Below, in pieces: positions 17,459 through 26,783 of a DNA stretch of 64,000 nucleotides. This stretch comes from Candidatus Aminicenantota bacterium (GTDB lineage Bacteria; Acidobacteriota; Aminicenantia; Aminicenantales; Aminicenantaceae): positions 62,001 through 126,000 of the forward strand of contig JAFGMO010000091.1 in assembly GCA_016927475.1 (NCBI GenBank). Reading direction: 5' to 3'. Position 1 is the stretch's first letter. Every line of letters starts with the position of its first letter. The position numbers and the translations under genes are program-made. The notes under the pieces are model-generated. The model worked only from the letters and a program-made list of their open reading frames with translations, searched no databases and was not told where the DNA came from.

Positions 17459-18040
17459 ATGTTTGGTAATATCTTTAAAATCGTTTATTTCGTTGAGTAT
17501 GTGCTGATATCAGTTGTAAGAGTTTTTCATACCCGAAAATACCGCACATTGAGTGTTTCAATCGATAAAAAAACGCTATTGGACATTGTCCTGCTGGGAT
17601 TATCGGGAATAGGGATGGTTGTTCCCTTGATTTATATCTTCTCCCCGATTATGGATTTTGCCGACTACAATCTTCCCCTGTGGATCGGATGGTTGGGAGC
17701 GGTTCTTTTTGCCGCGGCTGTTTGGCTGCTCTGGCGTTCACACGTGGATCTGGGACGGAATTGGACGCCCACCCTCGGTCTCCGCAAGGGGCATGAATTG
17801 ATCACGACCGGTATTTTTAAATATATACGTCATCCCATGTATGCCGCTCATATTTTGTGGGCGGTGGCCCAAGCGCTGATGCTTCACAACGGAATAGCCG
17901 GATTCTCGCTACTTGTTGTTTTTGTTCCTCAGTATTTATCGAGGGTAAAAGCGGAGGAATGGATGATGCTGGAGAGATTTGGAGAACAGTATAGAAATTA
18001 TATGAAAAAAACCGGGCGGATCTTTCCTTATTGCAAATAA
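17459..18040 (+). CDS. isoprenylcysteine carboxyl methyltransferase (ICMT)-family membrane protein
   Basis: The product is 193 residues with about five membrane helices. The C-terminal SAM-binding signature of the ICMT/PEMT superfamily is clear: HELITTGIFKYIRHPMYAAHILW and a following EEWMMLERFGEQYRNYMKKTGRIFP. In bacteria these proteins methylate lipids or small hydrophobic substrates rather than prenylated proteins; the substrate is not evident. The ATG at 17459 follows GAAGGAAGGG. Transcribed away from the AbrB-fold gene. Confidence 0.85.
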   Translation: MFGNIFKIVYFVEYVLISVVRVFHTRKYRTLSVSIDKKTLLDIVLLGLSGIGMVVPLIYIFSPIMDFADYNLPLWIGWLGAVLFAAAVWLLWRSHVDLGRNWTPTLGLRKGHELITTGIFKYIRHPMYAAHILWAVAQALMLHNGIAGFSLLVVFVPQYLSRVKAEEWMMLERFGEQYRNYMKKTGRIFPYCK

Positions 18041-18095
18041 ATCACTTTATGTTGAACCGCTTGTCTGTAATCTTGAAAGGGGAAATGGAAAATTA

Positions 18096-18812
18096 TCAGG
18101 GGCGGCCTTTGGAAACCAGAAAGGCGGCGAAAAAGATGAGCGTCAGAAAAAAACTTATCCAGTTGGACCTGTCTTTTGGATTTTCCAAAATGACATGAAT
18201 CCGGACAGGTAAATAAAATACGAAGCCCAGAACGGCGGAGACAAAAAAGGCGGCAAGGATTCCTGCGATGTTCCTCCCAAAGGGAAAGGTCATTTTTTCG
18301 GCTTGATTATAAAAAAAGCTGAGGATAACCAGGCCCATGCTCCAAAGGCCCAGGTCAGAAAAGAAAGCATAAAAAATTTTACACTTGCGGGAAAGCAAAA
18401 GCGGCCGCCGGTTTTTTTCCCCGGCCTTTATGAGGAGGAAAATCATCACCGATGCAGAGAGGGGTACCAGGAGACAGAGAGCTGTGATATTGACCAGCGT
18501 AAGCCAGCCTCCGGCATGTTCGATATCCAGCAGGATTTGAAAAGATCCGAAGGCCAGTCCTCCAACCGAAGCCTGAAGGGTAAGCAGTACCAAGATGATA
18601 AGAGGATAGTTTTTGCCAAGCCGGTGAACACCATTCATGTAATCCGGCTGATATTGTTTGAAAAACAAGCCGGATGTATAGAGGAGATAAACGGGAAGAT
18701 AAAGTTTAAAAGTCAGCCCCATCCAGTTTTCGGCAAGGGGCCTGAAAACAAGAACATAAATCAGAAAAAGAGAAAGGTCAAAAAAAACTCTGAAGGCAGA
18801 CCTGGAATTCAC
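18096..18812 (-). CDS. polytopic membrane protein of unknown function
   Basis: The product is 238 residues with about seven hydrophobic helices and short charged loops; no family recognised. The start appears to be a GTG directly abutting repeat copy B, whose terminal TGCAGGTTAG is the only purine-rich stretch before it, with almost no spacing. A start at Met31 (ENWMGLTF) is an alternative that would lose one helix. The reading frame is open and codon use looks coding, but insertion of the repeat may have removed the native promoter or N-terminus. Confidence 0.6.
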   Translation of the reverse strand: MNSRSAFRVFFDLSLFLIYVLVFRPLAENWMGLTFKLYLPVYLLYTSGLFFKQYQPDYMNGVHRLGKNYPLIILVLLTLQASVGGLAFGSFQILLDIEHAGGWLTLVNITALCLLVPLSASVMIFLLIKAGEKNRRPLLLSRKCKIFYAFFSDLGLWSMGLVILSFFYNQAEKMTFPFGRNIAGILAAFFVSAVLGFVFYLPVRIHVILENPKDRSNWISFFLTLIFFAAFLVSKGRP

Positions 18813-18966
18813 CTAACCTGCATTACTCGTAAATTTGGTCGACACAAACGGATAATTTCATTATTATATGTCATTCATTATTATTTTAAGGCTATATTGC
18901 TAATAAAACATTTTCCATGACAATTTTCAAGAAAATGTCGGCCAAATTTTAATGTCGGATAATCCA
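18812..18966. repeat. 150-bp dispersed palindromic repeat, copy B
   Basis: This is the same element as at 5201-5350 in inverted orientation. It starts with CTAACCTGCATTACTCGTAA and ends near GTCGGCCAAAT...GGATAATCC. Interior blocks also match, for example a GACATTTTCTTgAAAA stretch on the minus strand and a GTCATG(g/c)AAAATGTTTTATT stretch. It fills the whole gap between the divergent membrane-protein and peptidase genes. Confidence 0.8.
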
Positions 18967-18982
18967 TATGCCGGAGAAGCTC

Positions 18983-21298
18983 ATGCAAAACTCATTTCAT
19001 ATTCTTTTGATTGATTGGTTTTTTAAGGGAAAATGGCGTTCACATCGGATTGTACCGGTCTTTATGGCTTTGCTTTTTGTTTTTAACGTTGTCTTGGCTG
19101 CGGAGATGACCCGGGATTCCTCCCGGCTGACGCTGGAGCGCATATTCGGATCCAGAGAATTCCAGTCTGAACAATTCGGTCCGGCCTGCTGGTTGTCGTT
19201 TGCTGAAGGATACACGACTTTGGAACCTTCGGAGTCCATAAAAGGGGCCCGGGATATCGTTCACCATGACCCGGAAACCGGCGCCCGCCACATTTACATT
19301 CCGGCCGAACAGCTGATCCCAGCGGGTACCGGGGAACCCCTAACCATTGATGACTATGAGTGGTCTTCCGACGGAAAAAAGCTTATCATTTATACCAACA
19401 GCCGCCGGGTTTGGAGACGCAATACAAAGGGGGACTATTGGGTTCTCAACCTCAGAACCCTTTCCTTGCATAAGCTGGGCGGAAACACGGCTTCCTCATC
19501 ATTGATGTTCGCCAAGTTTTCTCCCGAAGGCGACCGGGTAGCCTACGTCCGGGATAAAAACATCTATCTCGAAAACCTGAAAGACAACAGCATCGTTCCA
19601 TTAACCCAAGACGGGGGAGGTACCGTCATCAACGGGACGTCTGACTGGGTTTACGAGGAGGAATTCGAACTGCGGGACGGTTTTCGTTGGAGCCCGGATG
19701 GAAGAAAGATCGCTTTCTGGCAGTTTGATACCGAGGGTGTTCGTTTGTTTCATCTCATCAACAATACCGACGGCCTTTATCCGGAAATAACTTCCATTCC
19801 CTATCCTAAAGCCGGAGAGAAAAATTCCGCCTGCTTTCTGTGTGTCGTCGATATTGATACCGGAAAAATAAAGCGGATGGACATTCCCGGGGATCCCCGG
19901 GAGTATTACATTCCACGAATGGTCTGGACGGTTGATTCGAAAGAAATCTATTTTCAGCATCTCAACCGTCTGCAGAAAAAAAATACGCTTATGCGGGGCG
20001 AGGCCGAATCAGGCGTTGTTTCCGGAGTTTTTACGGATAAAGATGAGGCTTGGGTTGAGGTCGTGGATGATTTTTTTTGGCTGAATAAGGGAAGACAATT
20101 CAGTTGGATAAGTGAGCGCGACGGTTGGCGTCATCTGTACCTCGTTTCAAGGGATGGAAGTCGGCTGCTTTGTGTCACTCCTTTTAAATTTGATGTGATC
20201 GATGTCGTTAAAATTGATGAAAAACGGGGAAATGTTTATTTTTTAGCTTCCCCCGAAAACCCTGCTTGTTGTTTTCTTTACCGTTCCCGGTTAAGCGGGA
20301 AGGGGCAACCGGAAAAACTTACTCCCACAGAGAGAGGAATGCATGTCTACCGGATATCACCTAACGGCCGTTGGGCCTTTCATACAACCTCGACGTTTGA
20401 GAGTCCCCCTGAAACCGGTATCGTTGAACTTCCTGAACACAAAAAAGTCAGGATGCTTTCTGCCGATAAAAACCTTCAAGAACGTGTGAAAAAGCTGAAA
20501 AGGAAAAATGTTGAATTTTTCCGGGTGGACATCGGGAAAAATATTGTCCTTGACGGATGGAAAATGATGCCTCCGGATTTTGACGAGCAAAAAAAGTATC
20601 CCGTTCTTTTTTATGTCTACGGAGAACCGGCCGGGCAGACTGTTGTGGACCGCTGGGCCGGATCGCGTTATTTATGGCATCTTTTTTTGACCCAGAAAGG
20701 ATATATCGTTATTAGTGTCGACAACAGGGGAACCCCCGCCCCCCGCGGCCGTGCCTGGCGAAAATGTATTTACCGGCAGGTCGGTATCATTGCTTCGGCC
20801 GAGCAGGCGGCCGCGGTCAGGGCCCTTTTGGCCCAGTGGAAGTATCTCGATTCCCACCGCGTCGGTATCTGGGGTTGGAGCGGAGGCGGATCCATGAGTT
20901 TGAATGCCATATTCCGCTATCCGGAACTGTACCGGACAGCGGTTTCCGTGGCACCGGTCAGCAATCAGAGGTTTTATGATACGATCTATCAGGAGAGATA
21001 CATGGGCCTTCCCCGGGATAATCCCGAGGGATATAAGAACGGATCTCCTATAAATTTTGCCCATAAGCTTGAAGGCAACCTGCTTTTGATCCATGGAACG
21101 GGAGATGACAACGTTCACTACCAGAGTTCCGAGGCTTTGGTCAACGAGCTTATCCGGCACAATAAAATGTTCTCTTTTATGGCTTATCCCAATAGAAGTC
21201 ACAGCATTCGAGAAGGAGAAAACACACAGCTCCATCTTTTCCGCCTGATCACACGCTACATCGAGGAATATCTTGCCTCCGGACCGGAATCCAAATAA
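18983..21298 (+). CDS. S9B dipeptidyl-peptidase IV-type serine peptidase, secreted
   Basis: About 771 residues. A signal-like hydrophobic segment (~24-40) is followed by the DPP-IV beta-propeller and a C-terminal alpha/beta-hydrolase. The catalytic triad is Ser633 in GWSGGG, Asp708 or 709 in GTGDDNVH, and His740 in NRSHSIREG. The propeller carries the Glu pair that anchors the free N-terminus of the substrate (DWVYEEEFE, ~E225-E227), the hallmark of DPP-IV rather than oligopeptidases. It should release X-Pro or X-Ala dipeptides outside the cytoplasm. ATG 18983 has GGAGAAG upstream; an earlier ATG at 18968 does not. Confidence 0.92.
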   Translation: MQNSFHILLIDWFFKGKWRSHRIVPVFMALLFVFNVVLAAEMTRDSSRLTLERIFGSREFQSEQFGPACWLSFAEGYTTLEPSESIKGARDIVHHDPETGARHIYIPAEQLIPAGTGEPLTIDDYEWSSDGKKLIIYTNSRRVWRRNTKGDYWVLNLRTLSLHKLGGNTASSSLMFAKFSPEGDRVAYVRDKNIYLENLKDNSIVPLTQDGGGTVINGTSDWVYEEEFELRDGFRWSPDGRKIAFWQFDTEGVRLFHLINNTDGLYPEITSIPYPKAGEKNSACFLCVVDIDTGKIKRMDIPGDPREYYIPRMVWTVDSKEIYFQHLNRLQKKNTLMRGEAESGVVSGVFTDKDEAWVEVVDDFFWLNKGRQFSWISERDGWRHLYLVSRDGSRLLCVTPFKFDVIDVVKIDEKRGNVYFLASPENPACCFLYRSRLSGKGQPEKLTPTERGMHVYRISPNGRWAFHTTSTFESPPETGIVELPEHKKVRMLSADKNLQERVKKLKRKNVEFFRVDIGKNIVLDGWKMMPPDFDEQKKYPVLFYVYGEPAGQTVVDRWAGSRYLWHLFLTQKGYIVISVDNRGTPAPRGRAWRKCIYRQVGIIASAEQAAAVRALLAQWKYLDSHRVGIWGWSGGGSMSLNAIFRYPELYRTAVSVAPVSNQRFYDTIYQERYMGLPRDNPEGYKNGSPINFAHKLEGNLLLIHGTGDDNVHYQSSEALVNELIRHNKMFSFMAYPNRSHSIREGENTQLHLFRLITRYIEEYLASGPESK

Positions 21299-21345
21299 CT
21301 TTGTATTAATGAGTTATAGTATGGAATAGAGAAATTTTTGTTGAG

Positions 21346-23787
21346 ATGTTTTGGAATAGAATATTGATGAATCTTAAAAGAGATGTTGTTCTGAAATATT
21401 CTCAAATATTTTTTTACCTTGCCTTTATTGTGCTCTGGTTCAAGGATAATTTTCTCCTGCTTCAGAGAGTCCGGATTTCGTTTTGGGCGGCCTTGATTCC
21501 TCTGGCCGTGCTTTCTCTATGGAGAGGATTTGGAAAAATCTCTGGAAAGGCAAAAAAATTCCGGTTGAAGTTGTCCTCCTCTTTTTGGATTCTGGCTGTT
21601 TTGCTGCTGCTGGCTCTGCTCTTTCGTATTCCTTTTTATTCCCATTATCTAGGTTTGTTCGATGCGGACGACGCCCTTGCTCCCCTTATGGGAAAACATA
21701 TATCAGAGGGAAAAACGCCGCCGGTTTATTTTTATGGCTTTGCCTATGAGGGCACATTGCCGAGCCACGTTTATTCCTTGTTCTATAAAATCTTCGGTTA
21801 TTCCATTCCGATAAGCATGGCCATCGCTTTCCTGTTTTATTCGGGATTTGTTATCGTTCAATTCTTTATATTTAAAGAGGTCTTTTCTTCCCGGTCTCTA
21901 GCACTGGCGCTTTGTTCTTTTTACAGCCTGCCTATCGGCTATCTGCCCGGATTAAGTTTTCATCTGACCTATCCGCCAATTATCCTCTTCTTGGGATCGT
22001 TATCTTTTTATCTGTCATTTATTGTAATGAGAAAAAAGGCCGACCACCTGGTTCCATATATTGGTTTTTTCCTGGGATTGGCCATCTGGACCCATCCGGT
22101 CGCTGTTTATTTCGGCATCTGTTCTTGTGTATTACTGGTGATTCGATTTCGGTTGGCACTGACAAAATACATACAGCTGGCCGCCTATGGAATCATGGGA
22201 TGCTTTCCCATAATTCTCTATGACGTTCTTCGCCGATTTGAGATGTTGTCCTATGTTTTTGGCGGAGGAGGGCATCAGAAGGTGCATACTGGCAAGTTTC
22301 CCTCGATTTTAAAAAATGTTTCTTATCTTCTTACCTGGAATGAGAAGCGGCTTAATATTTTATTCGCTGTCCTTATCTGTGCGGGAATAACCGGGATGAT
22401 CATCCATTGTCTGAAAAAAAAGAAAATCCTTCCTGAGAGCATATTTCTTCTTTTGTCAGCCGTTGTCTTCGCCATATACGGATTGTCCAGGTTTGAAGCG
22501 GATTCCCTTCTTATTCGTTATATCTATCCCCTGTATGTCGTTCTGCCTGTGCTGTTGACCTATGTATTTTTTTGGTTTCCCAGCCGAATCAAGCTTCCTT
22601 TAATTGTATCCCTTTTTTTATTCATAGGATTTTTCGGAAACCGGGCCGGATACATGAAGGGTGTGGATCAAGTCGAACAAGCTCATGAACAACTCGGGAC
22701 CATCCTTGATAAAATGGATAGGACAGGCCGAAAATACTGGGTGGGAGGATACTGGCAGTCTTTTCTTTTGGCGGCTTTATCAGGGGAAAAATATGTCTGC
22801 TGGTCCTATCCCCATGTCATGTATATGCCTTATAAGTTGGATTATTTCAACAAGGGATTAAACAACAACTTTGTCTTTATTCGCGTGCCCGGTTCTTTTG
22901 CCGTAAAGTACAAGGAAGACGTTGGCCATATCTCTGAAAACCTCAGCCGAGTATTTGACCAATCGCGGCACCTCAGTACACTTCTGGATACACTGGGAGC
23001 GGAAGGGCGCCGTATCGACATCGAAAATTTTGGACTGCTTCTTTATGACCTTCCCGGGCGCGTCTATCCCTGGGAAGCGAATGGACCGGTTCCTGAAAAT
23101 GTTCCTCGTATAGAGCTTGAAAACGTAGAGTCAGAGGAAGGTTTTCTTTTTTTAAACTTCAGGAACTCCAAGATTTCCGAACATTCCGATTTTCGTCTGC
23201 ATATCGAACTCAAGGACGGCATTTCTCTTGTCCGTGGATTTCCCTCCAGCAGAGAGCGTTTTCGTTTTCGTATTCCGCGGCCTCCCGCTTCATCGTTTAC
23301 CGTTAAGTACTTTCTTGACTACAGAGGAATTTCAATTCTTGAATCACAAAAGATTTTTCGATGCGACTTTTCACCGGATTCCGTCCTGAAGCGCCGCCAA
23401 AAGATTGTTTTTTTCTCCGGATTCGGGCCGATTATCAATTTTAATGGATCGAAAAAACGTATTTGTAACAGGGAAGCTCGATTTGAGGTAAACCATCCGT
23501 CTTCCAATGGATTGGCGTTACGCCTTTATCTTGATTCTCCTTTCAATTTTTCGAAGATTTTCTGGTATGGCAAATACAAACAGCATTTATCCCTAGATTG
23601 CAACGGAACTTCGGTTGCAGAAATGGACCTTGAGGATGGTGGGAATGTCCTCGATTTTTTCTGCCCCGCACAGGTCCTCAATGAAGACACAAACCTTTTT
23701 ACTTTGAGGTTTTCCTACCATTTTCCTTTCGACTTTGCCAATCTTTGGATGACATCAGCGCTCCTGGAACGGGTGGAAGTCCGATGA
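21346..23787 (+). CDS. large membrane protein, GT39/GT83-like glycosyltransferase with soluble C-terminus
   Basis: The product is 813 residues. The N-terminal ~450 residues hold about 11 membrane helices with an acidic pair after the first periplasmic loop (GLFDADDALAPL), a position used for catalysis in GT-C glycosyltransferases such as PMT and ArnT. The remaining ~350 residues are soluble, with a beta-sandwich-like pattern (FRLHIELKDG, FNFSKIFWYGKYK). Likely a polyprenyl-phosphate-sugar-dependent transferase, but family assignment is by pattern only. Start is uncertain: ATG 21346 or ATG 21367, both with weak ribosome sites. Confidence 0.65.
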   Translation: MFWNRILMNLKRDVVLKYSQIFFYLAFIVLWFKDNFLLLQRVRISFWAALIPLAVLSLWRGFGKISGKAKKFRLKLSSSFWILAVLLLLALLFRIPFYSHYLGLFDADDALAPLMGKHISEGKTPPVYFYGFAYEGTLPSHVYSLFYKIFGYSIPISMAIAFLFYSGFVIVQFFIFKEVFSSRSLALALCSFYSLPIGYLPGLSFHLTYPPIILFLGSLSFYLSFIVMRKKADHLVPYIGFFLGLAIWTHPVAVYFGICSCVLLVIRFRLALTKYIQLAAYGIMGCFPIILYDVLRRFEMLSYVFGGGGHQKVHTGKFPSILKNVSYLLTWNEKRLNILFAVLICAGITGMIIHCLKKKKILPESIFLLLSAVVFAIYGLSRFEADSLLIRYIYPLYVVLPVLLTYVFFWFPSRIKLPLIVSLFLFIGFFGNRAGYMKGVDQVEQAHEQLGTILDKMDRTGRKYWVGGYWQSFLLAALSGEKYVCWSYPHVMYMPYKLDYFNKGLNNNFVFIRVPGSFAVKYKEDVGHISENLSRVFDQSRHLSTLLDTLGAEGRRIDIENFGLLLYDLPGRVYPWEANGPVPENVPRIELENVESEEGFLFLNFRNSKISEHSDFRLHIELKDGISLVRGFPSSRERFRFRIPRPPASSFTVKYFLDYRGISILESQKIFRCDFSPDSVLKRRQKIVFFSGFGPIINFNGSKKRICNREARFEVNHPSSNGLALRLYLDSPFNFSKIFWYGKYKQHLSLDCNGTSVAEMDLEDGGNVLDFFCPAQVLNEDTNLFTLRFSYHFPFDFANLWMTSALLERVEVR

Positions 23788-23821
23788 CCCGGAAGGAGAT
23801 GTAATTCTTCCACTATCCGAG

Positions 23822-25003
23822 TCAGTTTTTTGAAGAAAGCAGGGATTTGACAGCGGCCAGGACATCTTCGACAGTGATGTCTTTCATGCAGAAATTATCA
23901 CCTCGGCAGGGTGGTTTATCCGTTTGCTTGACGCAAGGTGAGCAATACACATCCCTGTACAAAAACGTTTGGCCGCTTTTAGGAAGGCCGTACATGTAAG
24001 GATTTTCCGGGCCCCATAGCGAGACCATCTTGATCTCGGCCGATGCACCAAGATGGTAAGGTCCGGAATCGATCGTGATAAAAAGGATGCTTTTCCGAAT
24101 GAGAAAAGTAAATTCCTTCAGATTAAATTCGCCGGCCACATTTAATATCTTGCCGGGAAAATTTGTATCAATTTTTTGGATCACGGAGTCGACATAATCC
24201 CGTTCTTCAGCGCTCCCGGAAAAAAGAAGAGAGTGACCAAAATTTTCAAGAAGAAAGGGAGCCAGACGAATCCAATACTCCTCGGGCCATCGCCGCTCCA
24301 AAGACAGTTCGGAGGTGTTGATGTTGATGAGGATAAAGTCGGTGATCTTATGATAGTGCAAGAAGTTTTCAACACGTGAACGGGATTCTGTAGGAACAGG
24401 GGGGGCAACCAGGGTTTTATTGTTTATCGACGGGCAGCCGGATCTCTCTATCATATGGCCGTAGATCTCCCGTATGTTTTTAAGTTGATTGTAAAAGATA
24501 TGATGTGTGTCCAGTCCCTTCCGGAAGGCTGTGCTCCGCAGGTAAAACCCGAAACGGTTTCGGGCCAAGCTGAAGACGGAAATCAGCGTGGAAAAAGAGG
24601 AATAGACCTCCAGATTGAAAAAAATGTCAATTTTTTTGCCAATCAGCTTGAAAACGGCCTTCAAGCTGGAAAAGGCTAAGCGAAAAATTGAGCGGTCATC
24701 GATAAAAACGTAGTCATCGATATAATCACCGTAAAGCTCCAAGAGCTGCCTGTTGACGATGGAAGAGATAAAGATGATCTTGGCTTGGGGGAAGCAAAAA
24801 CGGAGTGTTTGCAGGGAAGAGGAGAATTCAATGATGCTTCCCATGCCTATGATCTTCTGAACGGCGATTTTTTTTATGGATGTTTTTTTGAGGGAATGGT
24901 CACGGCGAAGGATTATACCGACCAAAAGTACGACAGCGTTAAGGAGGAACAACGCGGGGGTCCCCACCGTTCGGTCCAGCTTGAGTTTTGTCTTGAATTT
25001 CAT
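23822..25003 (-). CDS. glycosyltransferase family 9 (heptosyltransferase-like)
   Basis: The product is 393 residues. After a short hydrophobic N-terminus the GT9 pattern follows: IIGMGSIIEFSSSLQTLRFCFPQAKIIFISS, a second half with SLERRWPEEYWIRLAPFLL and LFSGSAEERDYV, then FITIDSGPYHLGASAEIKMVSLWGPENPYMYG. The C-terminal Cys-rich loop (CSPCVKQ...CRGDNFCMKDI) is common in this family. It probably transfers a sugar in LPS or another surface glycan. It converges on the GT39-like gene at 21346. Confidence 0.87.
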   Translation of the reverse strand: MKFKTKLKLDRTVGTPALFLLNAVVLLVGIILRRDHSLKKTSIKKIAVQKIIGMGSIIEFSSSLQTLRFCFPQAKIIFISSIVNRQLLELYGDYIDDYVFIDDRSIFRLAFSSLKAVFKLIGKKIDIFFNLEVYSSFSTLISVFSLARNRFGFYLRSTAFRKGLDTHHIFYNQLKNIREIYGHMIERSGCPSINNKTLVAPPVPTESRSRVENFLHYHKITDFILININTSELSLERRWPEEYWIRLAPFLLENFGHSLLFSGSAEERDYVDSVIQKIDTNFPGKILNVAGEFNLKEFTFLIRKSILFITIDSGPYHLGASAEIKMVSLWGPENPYMYGLPKSGQTFLYRDVYCSPCVKQTDKPPCRGDNFCMKDITVEDVLAAVKSLLSSKN

Positions 25004-25252
25004 CTTTTATTCGGGGAGCAAACCGTATGTGCTTAACATTGAGGAAAGCGTCTCAGCCTCTTCTCCCGGCTTGATAATGATCCGCATTTCGCTGTTACTC
25101 TTTCCTGGAAATTTCCATCCGGTTATGAACGTGGATTAAATTAACAGAGTCGGGGAGCCGCGTCAAGAATCCCGTGTTCTGAAAGAGCATATAACCTCAG
25201 GTCGTTGATGGATGACTTCAATGCATGGGCTGTTATATAATGGCCGGGCGTA

Positions 25253-26722
25253 ATGCCCGAATCGAGATTTGTTTTCACCACGAAAAAAAGGATTCTGTTT
25301 TTTCTTGTCTGGCTCCTGGCCGTCGTTTTCTTTACCCAAAAAATCGACCATACCATTCTATTCAGACGTTTTGTAACACATCGTACCTTTACGGGAGACG
25401 AACCCAAATATTTCCGCATGGTACATTCCCTGTGGAAAGACGGGGACCTGGATCTTTCAGATTTGTGGATGGATGGACAAAAGATAAAAGAGTCGGAAGA
25501 CAGGTATCGGGAGAAAGGGCAACGCCGGTTTGGAGATTTTTATATCGTAGGAATAAACGGCGGGATTTTTCCCATTCATATGCCAGGACTGGCTTTCTGG
25601 ATATTGCCCCCATTCTCTTTGGACATGGCTGTATCGCCTCCTGTTGCGGATAATGCCCCATCAAATCTTGCATTTCTCCCGCGCAGTCTTTTTTTCACCC
25701 GTCTCTGGTTCCTTTTGACGGCCGTTGCCGTATTAGGGCTTTTGCTTAGGCTTTGCATATGGTTTACACGGTCATTGATTGTTTCATCCTTACTTTTATT
25801 TTTTTTCATCAGCTATTCTCCGTTTCCCGAATATTCGGTGAAAATTTATCCGGGGGTAACGGTGGCTGCGTTCACACTGATGGCTCTCAATGGCATTTTT
25901 TCCCCCTTTAAAAAGCACCGGCTGTTTAATGACGGGATGATTGTCTTAGGGATAGGTTTTCTTCCCTGGTTTCATCAAAGGTTTATTCCCCTTTCTTTAG
26001 GATTATTGCTGGCTTTTTTTTATCAAAGGGTGGGTATAAAAGGGAACCTGAAAAAAATCTTGCCGGTCTGCCTTTTGCTGGGTTTGATGAGCCTTCCTTA
26101 TTTCTTCTATTTTTATTCCATTACGGGAAGCCTTTCTCCCCTGAGCATATCCGCCGTTTATGGCAAAGTTTTCGCCCGTTTGTCGACCTTTCTCCTTGGC
26201 TTTTTCGGACATTTATTATCCGAACGTGAGGGGATTTTTTGGTGGTATCCATGGACCTTATTTTCTCTTGCCGGAATTTTTTGGTCATGGAAAGAAAAAA
26301 AGCATGAAACCCTTTTGCTGCTGATGGTGATGGTTCCCTATTATCTTTTGATATCAATCGGTATCCCCTGGAGCGGGGGCACCCTGCCTCCCGGCCGGTT
26401 CCTTCTTCCTCTTTTTCCCGTCTTTCTTCTTTTTTGCGGTACAGCCATCAGCAATCTCGTGCGGAGATTTTCTTGGTCCAAAACTTCACTTTACACCTTT
26501 CTGATAATTTTTATCTTCTTTTATCGAAGATTCCGTTTTATAGATCTTGATTTCAGCTACAGTTCCATGACCTCCGATGATGTTGTCCGGATGGTTGCGA
26601 GCATGGGCATTCTTTTTTGCTTTTTTTTGTTGATTTATGGAGGAAATAAGATCTTTTTCACCAGGCAGGAGCGGAATATCTGGAATGTGTTTTCGTTTAT
26701 GAAAAAAAAGCCGGGTTCATAG
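25253..26722 (+). CDS. polytopic membrane protein, glycosyltransferase-like
   Basis: The product is 489 residues with about 10-11 membrane helices. The first large loop contains FTGDEPKYFRMVHSLWKDGDLDLSD, where the DEP motif resembles the catalytic Asp-Glu of GT39/PMT-like GT-C enzymes. The middle loop has many Pro and aromatic residues as in that superfamily. Substrate unknown. The ATG at 25253 has no convincing ribosome site. It lies divergently from the GT9 gene, ~250 bases apart, where I see no other feature. Confidence 0.65.
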   Translation: MPESRFVFTTKKRILFFLVWLLAVVFFTQKIDHTILFRRFVTHRTFTGDEPKYFRMVHSLWKDGDLDLSDLWMDGQKIKESEDRYREKGQRRFGDFYIVGINGGIFPIHMPGLAFWILPPFSLDMAVSPPVADNAPSNLAFLPRSLFFTRLWFLLTAVAVLGLLLRLCIWFTRSLIVSSLLLFFFISYSPFPEYSVKIYPGVTVAAFTLMALNGIFSPFKKHRLFNDGMIVLGIGFLPWFHQRFIPLSLGLLLAFFYQRVGIKGNLKKILPVCLLLGLMSLPYFFYFYSITGSLSPLSISAVYGKVFARLSTFLLGFFGHLLSEREGIFWWYPWTLFSLAGIFWSWKEKKHETLLLLMVMVPYYLLISIGIPWSGGTLPPGRFLLPLFPVFLLFCGTAISNLVRRFSWSKTSLYTFLIIFIFFYRRFRFIDLDFSYSSMTSDDVVRMVASMGILFCFFLLIYGGNKIFFTRQERNIWNVFSFMKKKPGS

Positions 26723-26783
26723 GGTGGAATCGGATCCTTTCCCCGAAAGCATAAAACCTTTTCCGTTTGTTTGAAAAAAAGAT

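Noticed and set aside
18303-18920. 205-residue plus-strand frame opposite the membrane protein at 18096-18812
   Set aside because: Very Lys-rich complement of a hydrophobic gene that runs into the repeat; no start signal.
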